From the NCBI GenBank assembly GCA_913062665.1, contig CAJXVY010000041.1, positions 1 to 5,207 of the forward strand: DNA of 5,207 nt. The letters run 5' to 3'. The DNA comes from an uncultured Micrococcales bacterium. GTDB lineage: Bacteria > Actinomycetota > Actinomycetes > Actinomycetales > Microbacteriaceae. Each line of letters begins with the position of its first letter. Position 1 is the stretch's first letter. Position numbers and translations under genes: made by a program. Positions 1 to 5,207 of this stretch are shown here, in pieces. Below the pieces are notes generated by a model. The model searched no databases. It was not told where the DNA came from and saw nothing but the letters and a program-made list of their open reading frames with translations.

Positions 1-549
1 CTGGGTGTTGACCCACGTAAGGCCGACCAGATGATTCGTGGAACCGTATCCCTACCTGCCGGAACTGGTAAAACAGCAAAGGTAATTGTTTTCGCTCAGG
101 GTGCCGCAGCGGAAGCAGCAAAGGAAGCAGGAGCCGACGAGGTCGGTGGCGATGAGCTGATTGAAAAAGTCAGCGACGGTTGGACCGATTTTGATGCGGC
201 TATCTCCACCCCAGACCTGATGGGTAAGGTCGGACGTCTGGGAAAGGTGCTGGGTCCAAGAAACCTAATGCCAAACCCCAAGACCGGAACCGTCACCATG
301 GACACAGCAAAAGCTGTTCAGGACATCAAGGGTGGAAGAATCGAGTTCAAGATCGACAAGCAGTCAAACCTGCACTTCATCGTGGGTAAGGCAAGCTTCA
401 CACCAGAGCAGTTGCAGCAGAACATTGCAGCAGCGCTGGAAGAAGTGGTCCGCTTGAAGCCATCAACCTCTAAGGGAAGGTATGTGGTTAAGGGTGCGGT
501 TTCAACCACCTTTGGTCCAGGAATCCCAATTGATGTAAGCGATCTCTAA
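1..549 (+). CDS. rplA: 50S ribosomal protein L1, 5'-truncated by the window edge
   Basis: L1 binds 23S rRNA at the mobile L1 stalk of the large subunit, helps release the E-site tRNA and, in many bacteria, represses its own mRNA. The frame is open from base 1 ([10 protein letters not shown]), so the gene starts outside the window. By alignment from memory to E. coli L1 (234 aa), roughly the first 48 residues are missing and 182 remain. The family signature [15 protein letters not shown] is at nucleotides 250-294. The RNA-contacting C-terminal motif, usually STTMGPG, reads STTFGPG here (502-522), with Phe at 511-513 in place of the usual Met. The protein ends shortly after (PIDVSDL). rplK is usually just upstream but cannot be seen. 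A terminator follows 15 bases after the stop, so rplJ-rplL are not directly downstream in the same orientation. Identity is certain. Confidence 0.98.
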   Translation: MGVDPRKADQMIRGTVSLPAGTGKTAKVIVFAQGAAAEAAKEAGADEVGGDELIEKVSDGWTDFDAAISTPDLMGKVGRLGKVLGPRNLMPNPKTGTVTMDTAKAVQDIKGGRIEFKIDKQSNLHFIVGKASFTPEQLQQNIAAALEEVVRLKPSTSKGRYVVKGAVSTTFGPGIPIDVSDL

Positions 550-564
550 ATTCAAAATAAATTA

Positions 565-588
565 CCCGCCCAATTGGGCGGGTTTTTT
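565..588. terminator. Rho-independent terminator between convergent genes, probably bidirectional
   Basis: CCCGCCCAATTGGGCGGG (565-582) is a perfect 18-base palindrome. It can fold into a 7-bp all-G/C stem with an AATT loop. On the plus strand it is followed by six T (583-588), which fits termination of the rplA transcript. On the minus strand the same hairpin is followed by TAATTTATTTT, a U-rich tract that could end the kinase transcript too. The T-tract overlaps the kinase stop codon (587-589). Confidence 0.93.
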
Positions 589-1549
589 ATTGCTCGAGTT
601 TTTGTTCAATCTCTCTGAGCGTCGGAGGTTGGCACCCTTCTCGTTCGCAGGCGATAGCCGATGCTACAACTGCAATCTTGACGGCCTTCTCGATATCCTC
701 AATATCCAGCCTTTCAATTCTTTTCAGCGGCTGTTCACCCAGCCCCTCTAAGGACTGAAGCTCCACCAAGAGGTTTGCCATGAAGGTGTCACCTGCGCCA
801 ACCGTGTCTTCTAAATCAATTTTTAGACCTGGGACATCAACACGATCCTGGCCTCTGAAGAGCGTTGCGCCCTCGGCACCCTTGGTAATTACCACAAGCT
901 TTGAAAGACCGCCCATCCATTCCTTGGCGACTTCATCAAAATCTCTATCTGGGTAGAGCCACTCAATATCAGCATCGCTTGCTTTGATAATTGTTGAAAT
1001 TCGATTGAGCTTTTCAACACGCTCTCGTTCACTATCTGCATCATGTCCGAGTGCGGGTCTCATGTTTAGATCATGGCTAAGCGTTAGCTGCTCACTGTCA
1101 AAGATTTCGGCCAACCAAGTCTCTATTAATTTGTTTCCAGGCGCCATGGCCGTTGTCAGACATCCAAACTGAATAGCTCTTGCATCCATTTCCGCCATGG
1201 AATCTGTCGTAGGGAGTTCCTCTGCCCGCCACATCCAGTCAGCGGTGTTGTCTACATAAAAGCTGTAATCAGCGACCCCCTGCTCATCAATTGAGGCAAA
1301 GGCCAGTGTGGACTGCTCCTCCGCGGAAATGGAGAGATCAAGAGAGACCTTATTGTCTGCCAGGTGCTTTCGAATTTGTTTTCCGAAAAGGTCATTGGAG
1401 ATTCGACCCAAGAATTGATGGGGTTGCTCGCGCCTGGCGAGAGCAAAGGCAACATTGGCATTGGCACCACCAGCAACGGCGGTAAATTTCTCTGGCTCTG
1501 ACTGGTTTTGGATCATGTCAATCAGAGCCTCGCCGATTACTAAAATCAT
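587..1549 (-). CDS. PfkB-family carbohydrate kinase, fructokinase-like
   Basis: This is a cytoplasmic ATP-dependent sugar kinase of the ribokinase/PfkB fold, 320 aa, the normal length for the family. It opens with the first beta strand and sugar-site motif (ILVIGEALIDM, residues 2-12). PfkB signature 1 is GGANANVA (27-34). DLNMRP (160-165) matches the fructokinase D-x-N-x-R-P motif. SDAD (191-194) occupies the NxxE metal-binding region in a form I recall from actinobacterial members. ITKGAEG (221-227) lies in the nucleotide site. Signature 2, DTVGAGDTF (248-256), carries the anion hole and the catalytic base Asp254. The motifs and SFYVDNTADW (96-105) favour a fructokinase-type substrate, but the sugar cannot be fixed from sequence. 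The ATG at 1549 is supported by the family's N-terminus; no good Shine-Dalgarno precedes it and a leaderless transcript is likely. It converges on rplA and diverges from the membrane-protein operon. Confidence 0.93.
   Translation of the reverse strand: MILVIGEALIDMIQNQSEPEKFTAVAGGANANVAFALARREQPHQFLGRISNDLFGKQIRKHLADNKVSLDLSISAEEQSTLAFASIDEQGVADYSFYVDNTADWMWRAEELPTTDSMAEMDARAIQFGCLTTAMAPGNKLIETWLAEIFDSEQLTLSHDLNMRPALGHDADSERERVEKLNRISTIIKASDADIEWLYPDRDFDEVAKEWMGGLSKLVVITKGAEGATLFRGQDRVDVPGLKIDLEDTVGAGDTFMANLLVELQSLEGLGEQPLKRIERLDIEDIEKAVKIAVVASAIACEREGCQPPTLREIEQKLEQ
1541..1546 (+). promoter_or_regulatory. Candidate -10 element for the plus-strand operon
   Basis: TAAAAT matches TATAAT at 5 of 6 positions. 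It would start transcription near 1553, leaving a leader of about 27 nt that contains the AGAGGAG ribosome binding site. The hexamer covers codons 2-3 of the kinase on the other strand. No convincing -35 element is seen at the usual spacing. TATGTT at 1555-1560 is a weaker alternative that would leave too little leader for the ribosome site. Sequence inspection only. Confidence 0.35.
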
Positions 1550-1555
1550 GCTCTT

Positions 1556-1561
1556 ATGTTA
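1556..1561 (-). promoter_or_regulatory. Candidate -10 element for a leaderless kinase transcript
   Basis: Read on the minus strand this is TAACAT, followed by exactly six bases (AAGAGC) and then the kinase ATG. It fits the actinobacterial TAnnnT pattern at the distance that puts the transcription start on the A of the start codon. The poor Shine-Dalgarno in front of the kinase agrees with leaderless translation. No -35 consensus is seen. Confidence 0.45.
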
Positions 1562-1567
1562 GAGGAG
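1561..1567 (+). promoter_or_regulatory. Ribosome binding site for the first membrane-protein gene
   Basis: AGAGGAG is a strong Shine-Dalgarno core, but it sits 12 bases ahead of the ATG at 1580, longer than the usual 5-9. No in-frame ATG/GTG/TTG is seen between it and 1580, so the start call stands. Confidence 0.6.
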
Positions 1568-1579
1568 TAGTCTTAGGCC

Positions 1580-2131
1580 ATGGCCAAACAAGTTGAGCTT
1601 TCTGCGAGAAAGCTCTCAATAAACTCCCTCTTCCTCATTGCAATTGGCGCCACAAGTTGGTGGGCAATAACCGTGCTTGCTATTTACAGCGATTTGTTTT
1701 ACGACGATTACCGATATGAACTGGTTGAGGAGGAGGCCCCACTTAAGACTGATGAGCCCTTTACCTACTATGACTCAATTTATGATCCAGTCATTCACCC
1801 CAGCACTTATATGAACCTGACAGCGATTCTGGTTTTTGCAATGACTGCCCTATGGGCAAGACAGATAGCCAGAAGGGCAACGGCCATGCAGGCAGAGAAC
1901 AGGCTGGTGAAGACAGCGTCGGTTTGGAGTTTTATTGCAGTAATAATTGCTCTGTTGTTGGGCGTAGTTTTCGCTTTCGCAACTTTTGTTAGCTCTCTCG
2001 CGCAGGGAACTGGGGCAGATCCGGCTGTGAGGATATTTGCGACGTATGTTCCAATTCTGCTCTCCGCCGGGCTTTTACTATTTGTTGTTTTACGAGGTTT
2101 TGTAATCAAGCCGGAGGTGGAAAATGACTGA
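1580..2131 (+). CDS. Unrecognised four-helix membrane protein (first gene of operon)
   Basis: I do not recognise this 183-aa protein. Hydrophobic segments lie at about residues 16-37, 77-94, 115-141 and 151-175, giving four predicted membrane helices. The N-terminus (MAKQVELSARK) and the basic segment after helix 2 (RQIARRA, 94-100) suggest both ends are cytoplasmic. That puts the 40-residue loop between helices 1 and 2 outside; it is strongly acidic and tyrosine-rich (YDDYRYELVEEEAP, then FTYYDSIYDP). There is no cleavable signal peptide, cysteine pair or catalytic motif. A long loop between helices 1 and 2 followed by three helices recalls some small four-helix DUF families, but that is a topology-level impression only. 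It is first in a tightly overlapped four-gene cluster, and its stop lies inside the next gene. The ATG follows AGAGGAG. It is clearly coding; its function is unknown. Confidence 0.82.
   Translation: MAKQVELSARKLSINSLFLIAIGATSWWAITVLAIYSDLFYDDYRYELVEEEAPLKTDEPFTYYDSIYDPVIHPSTYMNLTAILVFAMTALWARQIARRATAMQAENRLVKTASVWSFIAVIIALLLGVVFAFATFVSSLAQGTGADPAVRIFATYVPILLSAGLLLFVVLRGFVIKPEVEND
2113..2120 (+). promoter_or_regulatory. Ribosome binding site inside the upstream gene, for the second membrane protein
   Basis: GGAGGTGG is a near-perfect Shine-Dalgarno. Its GGAGGT core ends five bases before the ATG at 2124. It lies in the last codons of the preceding gene, so the second gene can initiate independently as well as by coupling. 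It fixes the 2124 start. Confidence 0.8.
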
Positions 2132-2624
2132 ACAGCAAGCAAGCAAGGCTCTAGCTTTTGGTTTTGCATCACCCATCACCGGTGCTGCCCTAGGCGTGAT
2201 AATTGGGCTGGCAATCTTTGATATTTTCGACACTTTTGAACAGTGGACCGTGGTCATCTTGATTGCTCTACTTGGTTTTTCGATCTGGTTCGGCGCAAAT
2301 AAGTCTGGTGAAGCCTTGGCTTATGCAAAAAAGACCGGTGAGCCAACTGCTGCCAAGGGGGCCGCGAATCTAAACAGCGTGTTAGCGATTGTTTGGATGG
2401 CAATAAGCTTTTTTGTTTCAATCACCATGGCTCTTGGTGCAGTCAACAGCTTTGTTGAAAGACCCTCATACGATGGCCGAGAACCGTATAACCCTGGTGA
2501 CTTTACGGTTGCATTTGATTCGACAATATTTTTTGGTGAGTTTCTACCCGCTGTTGTGATTGTTGCTATGGCGATGTTCGGGTTTGTTTTCCAACTTGTG
2601 GCAACCAGTAAGGACGAAGATTGA
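2124..2624 (+). CDS. Unrecognised four-helix membrane protein (second gene of operon)
   Basis: This 166-aa protein is not one I recognise. Predicted membrane helices lie at about 15-36, 41-59, 84-107 and 137-160. The short helix 1-2 turn and the basic cytoplasmic stretch after helix 2 (KKTGEPTAAKG, 69-79) put both ends inside. The loop between helices 3 and 4 (about 108-136, VERPSYDGREPYNPGDF) is then outside. The C-terminus is short and charged (TSKDED). No catalytic motif or cysteine is visible. It overlaps the upstream gene by 8 bp and shares a 4-bp TTGA overlap with the HAD gene, so the three are translated as a unit. Helices 3-4, with an outer loop containing FT..FDS, loosely resemble helices 1-2 of the neighbouring protein (FT.YDS), hinting at related hairpins and a possible two-protein membrane complex. 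That is inference. Confidence 0.82.
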   Translation: MTEQQASKALAFGFASPITGAALGVIIGLAIFDIFDTFEQWTVVILIALLGFSIWFGANKSGEALAYAKKTGEPTAAKGAANLNSVLAIVWMAISFFVSITMALGAVNSFVERPSYDGREPYNPGDFTVAFDSTIFFGEFLPAVVIVAMAMFGFVFQLVATSKDED

Positions 2625-3268
2625 TTCTTGAGGGCATAGACGCTTGCCTATTCGATAATGACGGAGTGTTGGTTGATTCCAAAAAAGCGGTAGTCAAAGC
2701 ATGGAATAAGTGGGGCGAGCTTGCTAACCCTGGCTTTGTTTACACAAATAGACTTCACGGAAGGCGCGCTGCAGACATCGTGGCCGAGGAGGTTTCTGAA
2801 GAGAGATTTGCCGAGGCTACAAAATTAATTGATGAGTTGGAACTTGAGCATGCGGATGAAACAGTCGCTCTTGAGGGTGCGATAGAACTCACACGATCAA
2901 TCCCAAAGGGCAAGTGGAACGTCTGCACCTCTGCCTACTACGAGCTCGGTGTCGCAAGGCTGACTGCCGCTGGAATCGAATATCCGAAGGAAATCGTCAC
3001 AGCAGATCAGGTGACCAAGGGTAAACCTGATGGAGAGCCCTACAGGGTTGGAGCCGAGCGTTTGGGGGTTGAGTCGGCGAAATGCTTGGTTTTGGAAGAT
3101 GCGATTGCTGGAGTGCAAGCGGGATGGGCCAGTGGGGCAGGTTTGGTGATTGGTGTGGGAGAAGAAATTTTGGAATATACCGAGAAAGAAATAGTAATTA
3201 GTGACCTAAGAGGAATTAGCTATGTGGATGGCAAGTTTAGGCTGAATGAAGAATATAGATTGAGGTAG
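2621..3268 (+). CDS. HAD-superfamily hydrolase, sugar-phosphatase-like (TTG start)
   Basis: This is a cytoplasmic Mg-dependent phosphohydrolase of HAD subfamily IA, 215 aa, the normal length. Motif I is FDNDGVLVDS (11-20), with nucleophile Asp12 and acid/base Asp14. Motif II is CTS (102-104). Motif III is KGKPDGEPY (133-141), with Lys135 the likely catalytic lysine. Motif IV is LEDAIAGVQAG (158-168), with metal-binding Glu159-Asp160. A helical cap fits residues 20-85. DNDGVLVDS plus KPDxEPY is the style of the phosphoglycolate/2-deoxyglucose-6-P/glycerol-3-P phosphatase and beta-phosphoglucomutase group, so a small phosphosugar is the probable substrate; which one is not determinable here. 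The TTG start is forced: no other start lies ahead of motif I, and AAGGA (2610-2614) is six bases upstream. It overlaps the previous stop by 4 bp. A sugar kinase lies on the divergent transcript. Confidence 0.9.
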   Translation: MILEGIDACLFDNDGVLVDSKKAVVKAWNKWGELANPGFVYTNRLHGRRAADIVAEEVSEERFAEATKLIDELELEHADETVALEGAIELTRSIPKGKWNVCTSAYYELGVARLTAAGIEYPKEIVTADQVTKGKPDGEPYRVGAERLGVESAKCLVLEDAIAGVQAGWASGAGLVIGVGEEILEYTEKEIVISDLRGISYVDGKFRLNEEYRLR

Positions 3269-3270
3269 TG

Positions 3271-3537
3271 ATGTCACAGGTTAGATATTTCGGAGCAGAT
3301 TGGTGCCCAGATTGCAGGCGCTCAAAGGCTTTGTTGAACAGCTTCAACGTCGAGTTTGAAGAGAACGATGTTGAGCAAAGCAAAGACCTAGCAGACGAGG
3401 CTGAGAAGCTCAGCGGTCGCAAGAACATCCCAGTAATCGCATTTGAAGACGGTGAGGTTTTGGTTGAACCAAGCGATAGGCACCTGCACACCGCGTTAGC
3501 TCTTCGAGGCATCATTCCAGAGAAACCTAGTAATTAA
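3271..3537 (+). CDS. Glutaredoxin/mycoredoxin-like thiol-disulfide protein
   Basis: This is a small cytoplasmic thioredoxin-fold protein of 88 aa from the ATG. The N-terminal strand leads into WCPDC, with the redox pair at Cys12 and Cys15. NIPVIAF near residues 52-58 supplies the cis-proline beside the active site, and the following strand reads DGEVLVEPSD, where this family usually has a PS(N/D) motif. Actinobacteria generally use mycothiol rather than glutathione, so a mycoredoxin-type role in reducing mixed disulfides is plausible. WCPDC differs from both the CGYC of mycobacterial Mrx1 and the CxQC of NrdH, so the partner thiol is uncertain. A GTG at 3268 would overlap the preceding TAG by one base and add one Met, but GAGG (3262-3265) is spaced better for the ATG at 3271. 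It is last in the four-gene cluster; no terminator follows it. Confidence 0.9.
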   Translation: MSQVRYFGADWCPDCRRSKALLNSFNVEFEENDVEQSKDLADEAEKLSGRKNIPVIAFEDGEVLVEPSDRHLHTALALRGIIPEKPSN

Positions 3538-3550
3538 TGCACCAAGGGGC

Positions 3551-3556
3551 TAGGCT
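3551..3556 (+). promoter_or_regulatory. Candidate -10 element upstream of the helicase
   Basis: TAGGCT fits the actinobacterial TAnnnT -10 pattern in the gap after the glutaredoxin stop. It would start transcription near 3563. TAGTAA at 3528-3533 has the right 17-bp spacing but matches the -35 consensus at only three of six bases. Because no terminator lies between, the helicase could also be read from the upstream operon. Confidence 0.4.
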
Positions 3557-3582
3557 GGAAAGGTTGTGCGCCTGGGATTCCG

Positions 3583-5184
3583 GTGACACCCACCGAGAAG
3601 AGACCACCCCTAATGCAAAAGACACTAAATACTATGCCCGGTAAACGTAAGCCCAGGCATAATTCGGCAGCCTCCAAAGGTCGCCCAAAAAATGATTTCA
3701 AACCCAAGTCGAAGCAACATTCTGGAAAACCAAAATTCAGAGATTTTCAGGAAGGCAGAGGCAGAGACTCTCACCGACCTAAATCTAAAGACATCCGAAA
3801 AGGTCGTGAGAGCCGTGACCGAATACGTGAGCAGGCTTTTGCAAATGCCCGCAAAAATAATGCTTCTGGCAAGACTTTTGACGGAGACAAAGTACTGAGC
3901 CGACTGCAGTCAACCGCGGAACTAATTGAGTCTCACGAGACTTTCCAGTCAATGGGGTTGCACGACAAGATTGTCACCGAGCTTGCCAAAATGGGTGCAT
4001 CTGTTCCTTTTCCAATTCAAGAGGCAACAATTCCTGCCGCAATGAGCGGAAGGGATATCTTGGGTCGAGGCAAAACAGGAAGCGGAAAGACCATCGCCTT
4101 TGGTGCTCCACTGATTAGCAAGCTTGCCAACATCGGTTCCGTGCCACGAATCCCTGGAACCCCACGCGCACTTGTTCTGGCGCCAACCAGAGAGCTGGCA
4201 GACCAAATCAACAGAACCATTGCTCCAATTGCTAAATCTGTCGGCTTCTTCACCGCGACTGTTTACGGAGGTGTTCCTCAGCGCAAGCAGGAAATTGCTT
4301 TGAACCGTGGAGTAGACGTTGTTATTGCTACACCTGGTCGTCTAGAGGATCTAATCAAGCAGAGAATTATTACCCTTGAGGCAGTAGACACGGTAATCGT
4401 TGACGAGGCTGACCACATGAGTGAGCTTGGCTTTATTGAGCCGTTGCGGAGAATTCTGGATCAATGCGAGGGCTCACAGAAGCTTCTGTTCTCAGCGACT
4501 TTGGATAAAGCGGTTGACTCAATTGTGAAGTCTTATCTGTCCAATCCTTTCGTTTATGAGGTTCCGGGGGAGGATGCTGACACAGCAAACATTTCTCACC
4601 GAGTTCTAACCCTTGACCCCAGAGACCGCTCAGCTGTTCTGCACCGGTTGGTCCAAGGATCTGGAAGATCAATCATTTTTGTTCGCACCAGAACCACTGC
4701 CGAGAGGCTAAGTGAATCGCTAACCGAGAACGGTGTTCCAGCCGCAAGGTTGCATGGAGATCTAAACCAGGCTCAAAGAAACCGCAACCTAGAGCGCTTC
4801 AGCAAGGGTTCCGCCCGAGTTATGGTGGCAACTGACGTTGCCGCTAGGGGTATTCACGTGGATGATGTGAAATTAGTCATTCAGCTTGACCTGCCAGAAG
4901 AATACAAAACATACCTTCACAGAGCTGGAAGAACTGGTCGCGCCGGCCGTCACGGAGAAATGATTTCATTGGTTCCAACCGGACGCGAAAAAAAGGTCAG
5001 GGATCTACTTGGACGAGCCGAGCGCAAAGCAGAGTTTTATCAGGTTGATCCCGATAGCGAATTGCTTGCGGAGCTTGCTGGGCCGATTGCTCCTCCACCC
5101 GCTGCTACCGCCCTCGATTTTGGGGACAGCAGGTTCGAGCTTTTGAGAAAAAAGAACTTGCCTAATAGGTCTAATCGCCGCTAA
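3583..5184 (+). CDS. DEAD-box ATP-dependent RNA helicase (start codon uncertain)
   Basis: This is an RNA-unwinding ATPase of the RhlE/DeaD type, acting on structured RNA in ribosome assembly, mRNA decay or cold adaptation. The longest frame, from GTG at 3583, gives 533 aa. Both RecA-like domains are complete: Q-motif PFPIQ (142-146), motif I GRGKTGSGKT (161-170), Ia PTREL (201-205), GG (229-230), Ib TPGR (250-253), II DEAD (274-277), III SAT (304-306), IV IIFVRTR (364-370), V ATDVAARGI (416-424) and VI HRAGRTGRAG (446-455). About 100 lysine/arginine-rich, low-complexity residues precede the core and probably bind RNA nonspecifically. The C-terminal tail is short and basic, without the RNA-binding domain of DbpA or the long tail of E. 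coli DeaD. In-frame ATGs at 3613 (AG-rich GAGAAGAG ten bases upstream) and 3634 (begins MPGKRKPRH) are credible alternatives, giving 523 or 516 aa. None has a strong Shine-Dalgarno. Function is certain; the start is not. Confidence 0.95.
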   Translation: MTPTEKRPPLMQKTLNTMPGKRKPRHNSAASKGRPKNDFKPKSKQHSGKPKFRDFQEGRGRDSHRPKSKDIRKGRESRDRIREQAFANARKNNASGKTFDGDKVLSRLQSTAELIESHETFQSMGLHDKIVTELAKMGASVPFPIQEATIPAAMSGRDILGRGKTGSGKTIAFGAPLISKLANIGSVPRIPGTPRALVLAPTRELADQINRTIAPIAKSVGFFTATVYGGVPQRKQEIALNRGVDVVIATPGRLEDLIKQRIITLEAVDTVIVDEADHMSELGFIEPLRRILDQCEGSQKLLFSATLDKAVDSIVKSYLSNPFVYEVPGEDADTANISHRVLTLDPRDRSAVLHRLVQGSGRSIIFVRTRTTAERLSESLTENGVPAARLHGDLNQAQRNRNLERFSKGSARVMVATDVAARGIHVDDVKLVIQLDLPEEYKTYLHRAGRTGRAGRHGEMISLVPTGREKKVRDLLGRAERKAEFYQVDPDSELLAELAGPIAPPPAATALDFGDSRFELLRKKNLPNRSNRR

Positions 5185-5207
5185 AGTTCTAGTTGACCAA
5201 AGACCGC

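Noticed and set aside
984..1172. Plus-strand open frame of 62 codons inside the kinase gene
   Set aside because: It runs antisense to strong PfkB coding sequence, has no ribosome site or family resemblance, and is a frame shadow.
1141..1198. Further CCATGG palindromes inside the kinase gene
   Set aside because: They are short six-base palindromes in coding sequence with no extended symmetry or spacing pattern.
1807..2172. Minus-strand open frame of 121 codons across the first membrane gene
   Set aside because: It lies antisense to a gene with clear membrane topology, a Shine-Dalgarno site and operon spacing; its own translation shows no coherent domain.
3538..3582. Possible terminator between the glutaredoxin and helicase genes
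   Set aside because: No stable hairpin followed by a T-tract is present.
3692..3898. Plus-strand frame of 68 codons within the helicase N-terminal extension
   Set aside because: It is an alternate frame of the low-complexity basic region; the helicase frame runs on unbroken into canonical motifs.
3949..4672. Several minus-strand frames of 78-85 codons opposite the helicase
   Set aside because: They are reverse-strand shadows of conserved DEAD-box coding sequence with no independent signals.
5193..5198. TTGACC resembling a -35 box just after the helicase
   Set aside because: The window ends nine bases later, so no -10 or gene can be tested; one hexamer is not evidence.
1..5207. Mobile element, CRISPR array, tRNA or long repeats
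   Set aside because: No transposase or integrase frames, spaced repeats, cloverleaf-type sequence or extended direct repeats were found on reading both strands by eye.

Overview
The window holds seven protein genes: one cut by the left edge, six complete. Base composition looks close to half G+C by eye. The product sequences look actinobacterial: an L1 reading [15 protein letters not shown], a fructokinase-type PfkB protein, a WCPDC glutaredoxin-like protein and a DEAD-box helicase with GRGKTGSGKT and DEADHMSELGF. Moderate G+C, very tight packing and overlapping genes suggest a small-genome actinobacterium, possibly a freshwater Microbacteriaceae of the Rhodoluna/Aquiluna kind. That placement is inference from protein style, not a database match.

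Layout. Positions 1-549 carry the 3' part of rplA (ribosomal protein L1). A strong hairpin terminator follows at 565-588. Converging on it from the right is a PfkB-family sugar kinase (587-1549, minus), whose stop codon lies in the terminator's T-tract. Only 30 bp separate the kinase start from a plus-strand cluster of four genes. These are two unrecognised four-helix membrane proteins (1580-2131 and 2124-2624), a HAD-superfamily sugar-phosphatase-like hydrolase (2621-3268, TTG start) and a small glutaredoxin/mycoredoxin-like protein (3271-3537). Overlaps of 8 bp and 4 bp and a 2 bp gap make this almost certainly one translationally coupled operon. After a short gap with a candidate -10 element comes a DEAD-box RNA helicase with a long basic N-terminal extension (3583-5184; start uncertain). 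The last 23 bases hold no recognisable gene.

How the genes may work together. L1 and the helicase belong to ribosome function and RNA metabolism. The kinase and the HAD hydrolase are a sugar kinase and a probable sugar-phosphate phosphatase on divergent transcripts from one tiny control region, so opposed activities on a related metabolite are possible but unproven. The two membrane proteins are the least explained part. They sit in lockstep with the phosphatase and the thiol-redox protein, and their outer-loop hairpins look arranged as mirror images across the pair. No mobile element, CRISPR array, tRNA or rRNA was seen.
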